Part shown: positions 37,339 through 45,554 of the stretch, piece by piece
Numbering within the stretch: the first letter of the stretch is position 1
How the letters are laid out: each line of letters starts with the position of its first letter
Assembly (NCBI GenBank): GCA_029213065.1
Contig: JARGPH010000002.1
Span: 74,551 to 138,550, forward strand
Length of the DNA: 64,000 bases
Reading direction: 5' to 3'
Source: Verrucomicrobiales bacterium
GTDB taxonomy: Bacteria; Verrucomicrobiota; Verrucomicrobiia; Verrucomicrobiales; DEV007
Made by a program: the position numbers and the translations under genes
The notes under the pieces: generated by a model
Database searches by the model: none
What the model saw: the letters and a program-made list of their open reading frames with translations, nothing else
What the model was told of the DNA's origin: nothing

Positions 37339-38865
37339 ATGAAAATAAAACACCTCACTACCTTCACGCTTTCCGCGTTTCTGGGAGCATCCGTTATCCA
37401 TGCCGGGGAGACGGCGTGGACCATCGACAGTCAGGATGACTGGAAAGCGACGATCGAATCTTCTGAAGGCACCGTCGTTGAAAGCGGTGCTGTTTCTCCT
37501 GAAGGCAGGAACGCGACCGTCCTCACCAAGCTCCAATCGTTCGACGCAAAGCGATCCGCCAAATCACTGACGGTGACACAATCCGCGATCTGGCAGAACT
37601 GGAACCCGATTGAAAACCTCGGGCCTGCGAATCTTCAAGACGCGCCGGTTCTGTTGACGAAAGGGCCGGACGATTACTGGATCTTCGGGCGCTATGGAAG
37701 CGGGCAGCCACGTCCCAAGAAGGGTGAGAAAGCAACGCCGCAGGCAAAATTCGTTGCCGAAGAGGCGACTCTTGAGGGCTTCGATATCCCCCTTAAAACA
37801 ACCCGCTTTCCCAATGTCTATGACGCTCCCGGCGGGCTCAAGCCGAACCAGGGTGGTTACAACGCCTGGCAGAGTCGCGACATGAAAAACTGGGTCCATC
37901 ATGGCCCTGTCACGGAGCGCTTTTCCAAATGGGTCACCAGCGCCGAATACGTCGATGGAAAAACGTTGATCTATTATGACTTCCCGAACGATCAGGATCC
38001 GCATGTCTATGTCGACGAAGATCTCACCGACGGGGAGCCCGGAGAGAATATGGGAATGGCAGTGAAAGATCCTTCACACGGTTCCGATGCCGGGTTCATC
38101 CGTGACCTCGATGGCAATGTGCATGTCATCATCGAAGACTGGAGCCCGATTTCAGCGAACAAGCGGTCGTGGGATTCCCCGCTCGCGGGGCACGCGGTCA
38201 GTCCGAATGGAATTGACGGGTTTGTTTTTAAAGATCCCGCAGTCGACAACCGAACCGAACCCACCGGGAAAATCGCGACATACAAGCACCCGCACTGGGC
38301 GAAGGAGGATCCGAAGAACTATCCTACCGATATCGCTGAGTATGAGATTCACGAGCCGGAGCAGGAAGCCTACGGAGATTGGGCCGCGATTGCGATTGGC
38401 GGACAGTATTATCTTTTCGGGGATTACGATCCGGCGGGCGGACATGAGATGAGTGTAGGCTGGTTCACCTCGTCATCGATTGATGAGCCGTTTGCGTGGT
38501 GCGATCACATTGGACGCGGTCACCCCGACCCTGATATTGCATTTGCAGAAGGGCAGTTCTACCTCGCGACTCAGATGAAGACGGATTACACCAGCCCCGG
38601 CCCGTGGGTCGAGACGGTATCCGCACGTGTCGGCGTTGATACGGACAATGACAAAACGATCGACCAGTGGACCGACTGGACTGAGGTCAAAGAGTCCTAC
38701 GATTACATCCCGGGTTTTTCCAAACAGATCAAAAAGATCCCTGCTGAATTGGATCTTTCCGGTCTGCCCGAGGGCTTTGGATTTCAGATCGAATTGAAAA
38801 TCGAAGATGCCACTGAGAACAAATCCAAGCCCATCATCGAAGCGTTGAGCCTCTCATTTGACTGA
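37339..38865 (+). CDS. Secreted beta-propeller glycoside-hydrolase-like protein
   Basis: 508-aa exported protein (signal peptide about 1-22, IHAGE). Repeated blade-like segments (GPDDYWIFGRYGSG, YNAWQSRDMKNWVHHG, IGGQYYLFGDYD, HPDPDIAFAEGQFYLATQ) resemble the five-bladed propeller of GH43/GH117-type enzymes, where Asp and Glu residues in such loops are catalytic. The C-terminal 60 residues look like a jellyroll edge (LPEGFGFQIELKIEDA). No family was firmly recognised. Context suggests cleavage of a sulfated oligosaccharide after desulfation. Start at 37339 favoured; 37318 is in frame. Confidence 0.7.
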   Translation: MKIKHLTTFTLSAFLGASVIHAGETAWTIDSQDDWKATIESSEGTVVESGAVSPEGRNATVLTKLQSFDAKRSAKSLTVTQSAIWQNWNPIENLGPANLQDAPVLLTKGPDDYWIFGRYGSGQPRPKKGEKATPQAKFVAEEATLEGFDIPLKTTRFPNVYDAPGGLKPNQGGYNAWQSRDMKNWVHHGPVTERFSKWVTSAEYVDGKTLIYYDFPNDQDPHVYVDEDLTDGEPGENMGMAVKDPSHGSDAGFIRDLDGNVHVIIEDWSPISANKRSWDSPLAGHAVSPNGIDGFVFKDPAVDNRTEPTGKIATYKHPHWAKEDPKNYPTDIAEYEIHEPEQEAYGDWAAIAIGGQYYLFGDYDPAGGHEMSVGWFTSSSIDEPFAWCDHIGRGHPDPDIAFAEGQFYLATQMKTDYTSPGPWVETVSARVGVDTDNDKTIDQWTDWTEVKESYDYIPGFSKQIKKIPAELDLSGLPEGFGFQIELKIEDATENKSKPIIEALSLSFD

Positions 38866-38954
38866 GGTGCATGTTGTTGCTCCTAGACTATTACGAGCAG
38901 ACAAGGGGGGGGGCGATCGGCCTTAGTTGAGTAACTTTTTTAAGGAATGATTCA

Positions 38955-39026
38955 ATGAAAAAGGGGGTAATCATTTTCAACTTTGGAGTTTCAGTCTGTA
39001 GTTTTGTCGGCGTGCTGAGCGCTTAG
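38955..39026 (+). pseudogene. Signal-peptide-only mini-ORF, likely remnant of a secreted-protein gene
   Basis: A 23-codon frame (ATG 38955, TAG 39024) encodes MKKGVIIFNFGVSVCSFVGV plus LSA: Lys-Lys, a hydrophobic core and a signal-peptidase-like end, then stops. AAGGA lies about 10 nt upstream. Nothing in the next frames continues a protein, so it looks like the 5' stump of a gene whose body was lost. A free short peptide or leader is the alternative. Confidence 0.45.
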
Positions 39027-39122
39027 GGGGAACCCCGTATTTCTCGTTCTTAGCTCTCTTTGTCTAAGCTGTTGGAAAAATAAAAATGTGGAAAAGTGTC
39101 GGTCGCCCGGCACAGCAAAACA

Positions 39123-39758
39123 ATGGACATGATCACAATTACAGATCTTAAAACTCCGTTCCCCTTTGCGTTTTTGTCATCTATTCGCGAAATTGAGGAT
39201 CTCTATCAGCTTTGTGGGCAATTGGGAGAGGGAACATTCAACCAATGTCTCATATTGGGTGATTTTAAATCGCACTCTACGAAGCTAGAGGCTGGCCGTT
39301 GCCTGGGAAAGACAAATGGAGGAGACCATTTGATTTGGATCGATCAAAAATGGTATCTTGAAAATGAACATGATTATTCTCTCACTCTGATCGGTGATTC
39401 AATTGCCTCTGTATTGACTTATATTTCATCGCCAGTATTTATGAATTCTCAAAAAGTGTTCTTTATAAGTGCTGTTTGTTCCGGGTTCGAAGCATATTAT
39501 CCGAATTCAGTCTCTTTGAAAATCGCCGCATATTTGAATAGAAAAATGGAGGGATCGTTTCTCCAAGGTGGGTCTACTTGCTTTTATTCTAAGTCCTTGT
39601 GTTTGTTTTTGACTGTAGAAAGGCTGGACGTTCTTAACGATGGGCGCGAATATGGGCGGATCTTTTTCTCTTATCCAAGAGGAACCGATCTTGAATCTTG
39701 GGGCGATTTTAAATCACAATTAATATCTTTGGGATTGGTGGAACAGCCTTCAAGATGA
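39123..39758 (+). CDS. Hypothetical protein, AT-rich orphan gene
   Basis: 211-aa soluble-looking protein without signal peptide, membrane segment or motif I recognise. Content is mixed with several Cys (LYQLCGQLGEG, VCSGFEAYYPNS, STCFYSKSLCLF). Base composition is clearly more AT-rich than all neighbours, and codons such as TTT, ATT and AAA dominate, which suggests recent acquisition. It interrupts the run of exported polysaccharide genes and could be a toxin/immunity-type or immunity-like protein, but no evidence allows a function. GTG at 39096 is an alternative start. The sulfatase downstream begins 19 nt later. Confidence 0.7.
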   Translation: MDMITITDLKTPFPFAFLSSIREIEDLYQLCGQLGEGTFNQCLILGDFKSHSTKLEAGRCLGKTNGGDHLIWIDQKWYLENEHDYSLTLIGDSIASVLTYISSPVFMNSQKVFFISAVCSGFEAYYPNSVSLKIAAYLNRKMEGSFLQGGSTCFYSKSLCLFLTVERLDVLNDGREYGRIFFSYPRGTDLESWGDFKSQLISLGLVEQPSR

Positions 39759-39777
39759 AGATTCAACAGAGTCACAA

Positions 39778-41844
39778 ATGAAGGGAACTATTCTTAATCT
39801 CGCAATTCTCCTAACTTGTTTTTCGATACTTGGTGCCGATGACGGCCGTCCCGAAAAGCCGAATGTCGTTCTCATTCTGACGGATGATCTCGGTTGGCAG
39901 GATGTGAAATGTTACGACCTCGATGAACCGTCTCCCTACGAGACGCCGAATATCGATGCCCTCGCGAAAAAGGGGGTGTTGTTCTGGCAGGCTTATTCTC
40001 CGGCTCCGACTTGTGCGCCGTCACGGTGTGCGATCATGAGCGGGAATCATCCTGCGCGGGCCCAGAAGACGCACGTCGTGGGCGGGGCTCCGCCTGCACC
40101 GCTCGGCAAGCATTCCCGCATGATGGATCCATGGTATAGCGGACGGATCCCGGCGGATGAGTTCACCCTCGCGAAAGCACTGAAGCAAAACGGTTACACG
40201 ACGGGGCATTCCGGGAAGTGGCACATGGCGATTGACCACAACGCCTATCCGCAGCCCATGGACGTGGGATTCGACTGGACCCGTGCAGATCGTGGCTCCC
40301 GGAATTCAATGAAAGATAGACTTACTGGATTTGCGACGGATGCCGGGGATGATCCGTTTCGTCTCGATGAAAACGGGTTTCCTTTTCATCAGACCAATGA
40401 GGATGCGCTCACTTTCATGAAGGAGAACAAGGAGAAGCCGTTTTTTCTCTACTACGCGACCTGGCTCGTCCACGCTCCGATTCACACTCGATCGGAAGCG
40501 CATTTGAAGAAATACGCAGAACGGCTCGGGATTGATCCGGCTGATACGCCGACAAAAGATGAGCCCGGGCAACAGAATCCGTTCTACGCTGCGATGGTTG
40601 AGGAACTCGATTACTACATGGGAATCGTTTTTGACTACCTTGATAAGACTGAGGACCCGCGCTGGCCGGGGCATACATTGAGCGAGAATACCTATCTGAT
40701 TTTCACCTCGGACAACGGGGGGATGGAAGGCAGTCCCAAGGAGCGCTACACTGACAACAACCCGCTCGATAGAGGGAAGATTTCGGCAAAAGAGGGAGGC
40801 ACCCGTGTTCCGCTCATCATCACCGGTCCGCAGATTCCCGCAGGTGTTCAGACAGATGTGATCGCGAACGGGCTCGATTTTTATCCGACGATTCTGTCGA
40901 TGGTCGGGGCCGAAAGACCGGAAGGAAAGAATCTCGACGGTTGCGATTTGCTGCCGCTTTTGCACGGTGATGTCACAGATCCGACGCTCGTTAAACATGA
41001 AGACGGCTCTCCTCGCGAAACGATGGTCTGGCATTTTCCTCATGGCAGTGCGCTCGAAAGCACGATCCGCACGGGGGACTACAAATTGATTCGCAATTAC
41101 GATCACCTTAACAATCCGGCGAACCCCGAGTTGGAACTCTTCCGTCTCTACGAGACAAAAGGGAAAGAGCAAGTCCGCGTCGACATCGAAGAGGCGAACA
41201 ATCTCGCTGCGGAGATGCCGGAGAAAACGGAGGCGATGAACCGGGAGCTTACGGAGATTCTTGAAGGGATGGAAGCGAGCTATCCTTACTACAATCCAAA
41301 CACGAGTGCCGATCTTCCGAACAAGGAGAAGGCGCCCGACGTTGTTGCCAGCAAAGCGGACGGGGCTGCCGTCGAGTTCACTTATGAGGAGAACGGGGCC
41401 AAAGCCGATCACGCCGATTTGATCTACACCCTCAATGGCGGTGATCGTTACGAAGAGTGGTTTCGGATGCCGGCAACGCTGAGCGAGCCGGGGCGTGTCA
41501 CGGTCCAGCTTCCGGAAGGCACGACGCATTACTATCTGAATTTGATCGATGAAAATCGCTTTCTCCGCAGTTATCCGGAAGTGGTGAAAAAAGGGAAATC
41601 GTTTATTGGATCCGCCTTGAGTGTGGATGGCGGAAAAGCGCCGGAGGCAGCGAAGAAGGTGGCAAAAGGAGACCGAAACGTTCCCTTCGATCGCTGGGAC
41701 ACGAACAAAGATGACATCCTCACACTCGAAGAATATCTCACCGGTCAGTCGGGAGAGAATCTTGAGCAGCGCTTCAATAGGTTCGACAAGAACGGCGACG
41801 GCAAGGTGACCCGCGAAGAATACGTGGTCCTTTCCGCTAAGTAG
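39778..41844 (+). CDS. Secreted type I sulfatase with C-terminal EF-hand pair
   Basis: 688-aa protein. Signal peptide about 1-20 (SILGADD). Sulfatase domain about 27-500 with ILTDDLGWQDVK, formylglycine motif CAPSR (Cys79), SGKWHMA and TSDNGGM. About 515-615 is a beta-sandwich-like spacer (ADLIYTLNGGDRYEEWFRMP). The C-terminal 60 residues hold two EF-hand loops, DTNKDDILTLEEY and DKNGDGKVTREEY, likely calcium-binding and possibly used for attachment or protein contacts. Confidence 0.93.
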   Translation: MKGTILNLAILLTCFSILGADDGRPEKPNVVLILTDDLGWQDVKCYDLDEPSPYETPNIDALAKKGVLFWQAYSPAPTCAPSRCAIMSGNHPARAQKTHVVGGAPPAPLGKHSRMMDPWYSGRIPADEFTLAKALKQNGYTTGHSGKWHMAIDHNAYPQPMDVGFDWTRADRGSRNSMKDRLTGFATDAGDDPFRLDENGFPFHQTNEDALTFMKENKEKPFFLYYATWLVHAPIHTRSEAHLKKYAERLGIDPADTPTKDEPGQQNPFYAAMVEELDYYMGIVFDYLDKTEDPRWPGHTLSENTYLIFTSDNGGMEGSPKERYTDNNPLDRGKISAKEGGTRVPLIITGPQIPAGVQTDVIANGLDFYPTILSMVGAERPEGKNLDGCDLLPLLHGDVTDPTLVKHEDGSPRETMVWHFPHGSALESTIRTGDYKLIRNYDHLNNPANPELELFRLYETKGKEQVRVDIEEANNLAAEMPEKTEAMNRELTEILEGMEASYPYYNPNTSADLPNKEKAPDVVASKADGAAVEFTYEENGAKADHADLIYTLNGGDRYEEWFRMPATLSEPGRVTVQLPEGTTHYYLNLIDENRFLRSYPEVVKKGKSFIGSALSVDGGKAPEAAKKVAKGDRNVPFDRWDTNKDDILTLEEYLTGQSGENLEQRFNRFDKNGDGKVTREEYVVLSAK

Positions 41845-41852
41845 ATCGTGTC

Positions 41853-41914
41853 CGGAAGATTTCGCATCTTCCGCTACAGGGCGAGCAGGTAGCGGAATTT
41901 GCAAAAAATTCCGC
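41853..41914. other. Two consecutive hairpins after the EF-hand sulfatase gene
   Basis: Hairpin 1: CGGAAGAT (41853-41860), 5-nt loop, ATCTTCCG (41866-41873). Hairpin 2: GCGGAATTT (41892-41900), 5-nt loop, AAATTCCGC (41906-41914). Both stems are perfect. No long T run follows, so they may be non-canonical terminators, RNA-processing sites or a repeat element. Confidence 0.5.
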
Positions 41915-42011
41915 CGAATGGACGAAACACTTATTTGCGAGCCACAATCATGCCGGTTTCGCTTTCTGGGGATTCGGTCATTCTGTCTCCTCGTTTCGAC
42001 GTCGTCTTACC

Positions 42012-44135
42012 CTGAAATTTCCCATACTTTGCATTCTATCCCTCGCTACCTTGTTTCAGTCAGCGAAGGCTGAGGATTCCGTTATCGAGGCGGACATCGT
42101 CGTCTACGGCGGAACCTCGGGCGGCGTTGCTGCTGCGGTGCAGGCCGCGCGAATGGGGAAGCGTGTCGTTTTGGTAGAACCGGGGAAGCATCTCGGGGGA
42201 ATGACTTCGGGAGGGCTCAGCGCCGTTGATATCGGTGATCCCAGAAGCGTCGGTGGCATCGCCCGTGAGTATTTTACGCGACTCGTCGCAAACTACGGGA
42301 AGGAACTGAACTGGGGCGAAGCGTTTTCCCATGGAGGTAAAGGAGGACCGGCGACGGGTGGCGCCTACTCGATCGAACCTCATGTTGCTGAGAAGGTTTT
42401 TGATGAGATGGCGGCGGAGGCCGGTGTTGTCGTCTTGCGCGAGGCGCGGCTGAAATCGGCGGTCAAGAACGGTGCCCGAATCACCGAATTGAGAATGGAG
42501 GATGGGCGAGTCGTTCGGGGAAAGATGTTCATCGACACGACCTACGAAGGCGATCTCATGGCCGCCGCCGGGGTGAGCTATACCGTGACGCGGGAGGGAA
42601 ATGCCAAATACGGGGAAAGCTATAACGGGATTTTTTACACGCCGCAATACAAGCCACGGACCGGGCACCTCCAACCCGGGACGAATGGTCGAGTCAAAGG
42701 CGGTCAGGGCGTCTGGGACCGGGATTTTCCGCTCGATCCCTATGTGGTCAAAGGCGATCCGTCGAGTGGCCTCCTGCCGCTTATCAGCGAGGGCGATCCG
42801 GGAACTCCCGGGGAACCGGCTCCGGGTATTCAGGCGTATTGCTACCGGCTCTGCCTGACGACAGAGAAGTCTAACATGATTCCTATTGCCGCTCCGGCGG
42901 ACTACGATCCGAAGCGCTACGAGCTCGTCGGGCGATTTGTCGAAGCCTGTATCGCGAATGGTGATGAAATGGATCTGCGCTGGTTTTCGAAGCACGATGA
43001 ACTGCCGAATCATAAGTGGGATTTCAACACCGCGACCTTCGGAGGAAATCTCCCCGGCCTGAGCTGGGCGTGGCCTGAGGCTTCCTATGCCGAGCGCGAT
43101 GAACTTGCGAAGGAACTGGAGAACTACCATCGCGGCTTGTTCCACTTTCTCCGCACCGATCCGCGCGTCCCTGAAAAGGTGAAGGCGGACGTTGCCCGTT
43201 TCGGTCTGCCGAAGGACGAGTTCCTCGACACCGGCGGTTGGCCGCATCAGGTTTATGTTCGTGAGGGGCGTCGCATGGTCAGTGATCTCGTCCTGACCGA
43301 GAACCATACCTTCGGCCGTGAGATCGCTCCGAAATCGGTCAGTCTCGGCAGCTATGGAACCGATGCGCATGAGATTCGACGTATTGTCAAAGACGGCGTC
43401 GTCGCCCGCGAAGGGAAAATCGCAGGCGGGCGCGGCGGATTCGGACCCTATCAAATCGGTTACGACGCGATTGTTCCGAAGCCGGATGAGTGCGGGAACC
43501 TGCTCGTGACCTTCGCGCTTTCCGCGAGTCATTCCGCCTTTGCGAGTATCCGAATGGAGCCGCCTTTCATGGTCACAAGCCAGAGTGCCGCCACCGCCGC
43601 CAGCATTGCGATCGATGCTGAAAGTTCGGTTCAGGCGGTTGACTATGATTTGCTGAAGAAACAGCTCCTCAAGGACGGGCAAATTCTGGAATCCGTCGAG
43701 AAATCAGAACGACGCGTCAAACTCGGCGGAATCGTAATCGATGATACCGAAGCGGCGTATACTGGAGAGTGGGTAACGAGCAACGCAGCCGGATCGATGT
43801 CCGGAAACAGTTATCATCATGACAGTGGCAAGGAGCGTGGTGAAAAGTCGGCAACTTTCGCTTATCCGATTCCATCAGCGGGGCGTTACGAGATCCGACT
43901 TCTCTATTCCTCTCACGAAAACCGGGCAAGCAATGCGAAGGTGGTTCTGAGGTTCGGGAATGAGAGACACGACGTGACACAAAACCAACGTCTCCCGAGT
44001 TTGGTAGACGGAAAACCGCGGTCTCTCGGTGATTTTGAAATCCAACAGGGTAAGGTCCTCCACCTGACCCTGTTCAATGAGGGCGCTGACGGCATCGTCT
44101 CGGTTGATGGACTGCAGCTGGTTCCCGTGAAGTGA
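42012..44135 (+). CDS. Exported FAD-dependent oxidoreductase with C-terminal golvesin-like domain (CTG start likely)
   Basis: About 707 aa. FAD-binding Rossmann motif VVYGGTSGGVAAAVQAARMG near the N-terminus, then the FAD_oxidored core to about 560; the last 135 residues form a beta-sandwich of the golvesin/xanthan-lyase C-terminal type (YTGEWVTSNAAGSMSGNSYH). Such proteins oxidise or modify sugars in polysaccharide loci of this phylum. Start: the frame has no ATG upstream. CTG at 42012 opens a textbook signal peptide (KFPILCILSLATLFQSAKA, cut before EDS); a TTG at 42051 would cut that signal in half. So CTG is inferred, or the true ATG has been mutated. Confidence 0.8.
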   Translation: MKFPILCILSLATLFQSAKAEDSVIEADIVVYGGTSGGVAAAVQAARMGKRVVLVEPGKHLGGMTSGGLSAVDIGDPRSVGGIAREYFTRLVANYGKELNWGEAFSHGGKGGPATGGAYSIEPHVAEKVFDEMAAEAGVVVLREARLKSAVKNGARITELRMEDGRVVRGKMFIDTTYEGDLMAAAGVSYTVTREGNAKYGESYNGIFYTPQYKPRTGHLQPGTNGRVKGGQGVWDRDFPLDPYVVKGDPSSGLLPLISEGDPGTPGEPAPGIQAYCYRLCLTTEKSNMIPIAAPADYDPKRYELVGRFVEACIANGDEMDLRWFSKHDELPNHKWDFNTATFGGNLPGLSWAWPEASYAERDELAKELENYHRGLFHFLRTDPRVPEKVKADVARFGLPKDEFLDTGGWPHQVYVREGRRMVSDLVLTENHTFGREIAPKSVSLGSYGTDAHEIRRIVKDGVVAREGKIAGGRGGFGPYQIGYDAIVPKPDECGNLLVTFALSASHSAFASIRMEPPFMVTSQSAATAASIAIDAESSVQAVDYDLLKKQLLKDGQILESVEKSERRVKLGGIVIDDTEAAYTGEWVTSNAAGSMSGNSYHHDSGKERGEKSATFAYPIPSAGRYEIRLLYSSHENRASNAKVVLRFGNERHDVTQNQRLPSLVDGKPRSLGDFEIQQGKVLHLTLFNEGADGIVSVDGLQLVPVK

Positions 44136-44218
44136 TTTCGATCCTCTTTAAACGAGATCTTCAGAATTATCACCGAGCTGCTCATGGTCCGTGGAGGAGA
44201 GCAGAAGGGGGATGAATT

Positions 44219-45520
44219 CTACCTCGGCAGCTCGACATTGGAGACGCCGTCTTTGCCCGGAGGAAAAAGATTGCCGGAGAAATGCAATTCGGTCGGCGAC
44301 TTTGGTCCGCCCGGAATGATCACAGCATAGCGGTAGCGAGCTTCCCCGGCTTGATGAATCAGGTTTCCCTGAATGAGGACGTCGCTTAGAGGTGGATCAT
44401 CGGGTTGTTGCCCGGTATCGAACTTGATGGGGGATCGTTCGTCTCCCCAGATCCAGTTGGCGTCTCCGTAGCCAAACTCCGAAATGATATTGTTGGCAAC
44501 AATAGAACCCCCGTCCCGATTTTCGTCGTCGGCAGCGGCCCCCGGCATCAAGCCGATTGCCCAGAGACTGTTCCTCACAAATTGATTCCCATTGATGAGG
44601 ACGTTGCTGGAACCGTGCATTGCCTTCATTCCAATGAAGGAGTTCACAACGACATTGTTCGCTACAATGACATGGTCACAATGCAGGTCAATTCCCTGAC
44701 CGGCGTTCTCAATATGATTTCCGAGAATGCGTGTCAGATCGCTTTCCTTTGGTGAGGTCACAATGATTCCGGAGCCCTGTTGCCAGGCGTCCATATACTC
44801 AGCGTCCCACATTTGCTGATTCACGATGTTTCCCTTCACATCGTTTTTCTTCACAAAGTCTCCCAGCTTGTGTTGCCTTTTGATTTCGAGGGTAGGGAGG
44901 AAGTTTTCTTCGATGACCGTATTATTCTCGATGAGGGTGCCCCGGCTCGTGCGAACACTGATGCCTGTGCCATCGGTGCAGTTGAAAGCAAAACCGTAAC
45001 CGTCGCTTCCGGTGCGATCATCAATAGAGATGCGCATGTAGTTCCGCACGAGACACCGGCTGATGCGGCTGTTTTCGGTATCGCGGAGAGTGATCGCCCC
45101 CGACTGAGTCCGGTTGTTGATTACCTTTACGCTCTCAATCACAAGATCCCTGCAGTTGAGAGCAAGAACGCCTTCTTTGTCTGTGACCTGCTTACCTTCG
45201 GGCCGTAACAAGGTGAGGCCGCGGATCTCGATGCCGGCGCCGTTCTCGATTTCAATGACAGGTTGCTCTGGATTTTCCTGAATGATGCGCCCGGGACCAA
45301 ACAAGCCGCTGCGATCGCTGCGAAGACGGATCTTTTCGGTAACGGTGTAATCTCCTGCCGGTACGAAAATTTCGCGATTTGGATTGGCATCGAGAGCGGC
45401 CTGTATCGAAGGGTAGTCTGTTGCTTTGGGGGCGTCTTCCGGTTCGTCTGCACTGCCGGGAAGGGTTGAAACTACCAAAGCCAGAATAGCAATGGTGAGT
45501 TGGCTCGAGAAAAGTTTCAT
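44219..45520 (-). CDS. Exported right-handed parallel beta-helix protein
   Basis: 433-aa protein, signal peptide about 1-24 (cleavage near GSA), pectate-lyase-superfamily opening (YPSIQAALDANPNREIFVP), then repeated NosD/PbH1-like turns (IENNTVIEE, ILGNHIENAGQGIDLH, VIVANNVVVNSFIG, VLINGNQFVRNSLWA, IVANNIISEFG). Family members bind or cleave polysaccharides, often uronate-rich; no catalytic residues were identified. It is the last gene of the sigma/FecR/PSCyt1/DUF1501 operon, 34 nt after the DUF1501 stop. The ATG at 45520 yields the signal peptide; a longer in-frame start at 45610 would overlap the upstream gene. Confidence 0.82.
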   Translation of the reverse strand: MKLFSSQLTIAILALVVSTLPGSADEPEDAPKATDYPSIQAALDANPNREIFVPAGDYTVTEKIRLRSDRSGLFGPGRIIQENPEQPVIEIENGAGIEIRGLTLLRPEGKQVTDKEGVLALNCRDLVIESVKVINNRTQSGAITLRDTENSRISRCLVRNYMRISIDDRTGSDGYGFAFNCTDGTGISVRTSRGTLIENNTVIEENFLPTLEIKRQHKLGDFVKKNDVKGNIVNQQMWDAEYMDAWQQGSGIIVTSPKESDLTRILGNHIENAGQGIDLHCDHVIVANNVVVNSFIGMKAMHGSSNVLINGNQFVRNSLWAIGLMPGAAADDENRDGGSIVANNIISEFGYGDANWIWGDERSPIKFDTGQQPDDPPLSDVLIQGNLIHQAGEARYRYAVIIPGGPKSPTELHFSGNLFPPGKDGVSNVELPR

Positions 45521-45554
45521 CCGGGATGAAATCTGGATCCAGAATAGAGAGTTT

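Noticed and set aside
40306-41904. 532-codon minus-strand frame opposite the EF-hand sulfatase
   Set aside because: Antisense shadow of a gene with clear sulfatase and EF-hand motifs.
42060-43682. 540-codon minus-strand frame opposite the FAD oxidoreductase
   Set aside because: Antisense shadow; the plus strand has an unmistakable FAD-binding motif and signal peptide.
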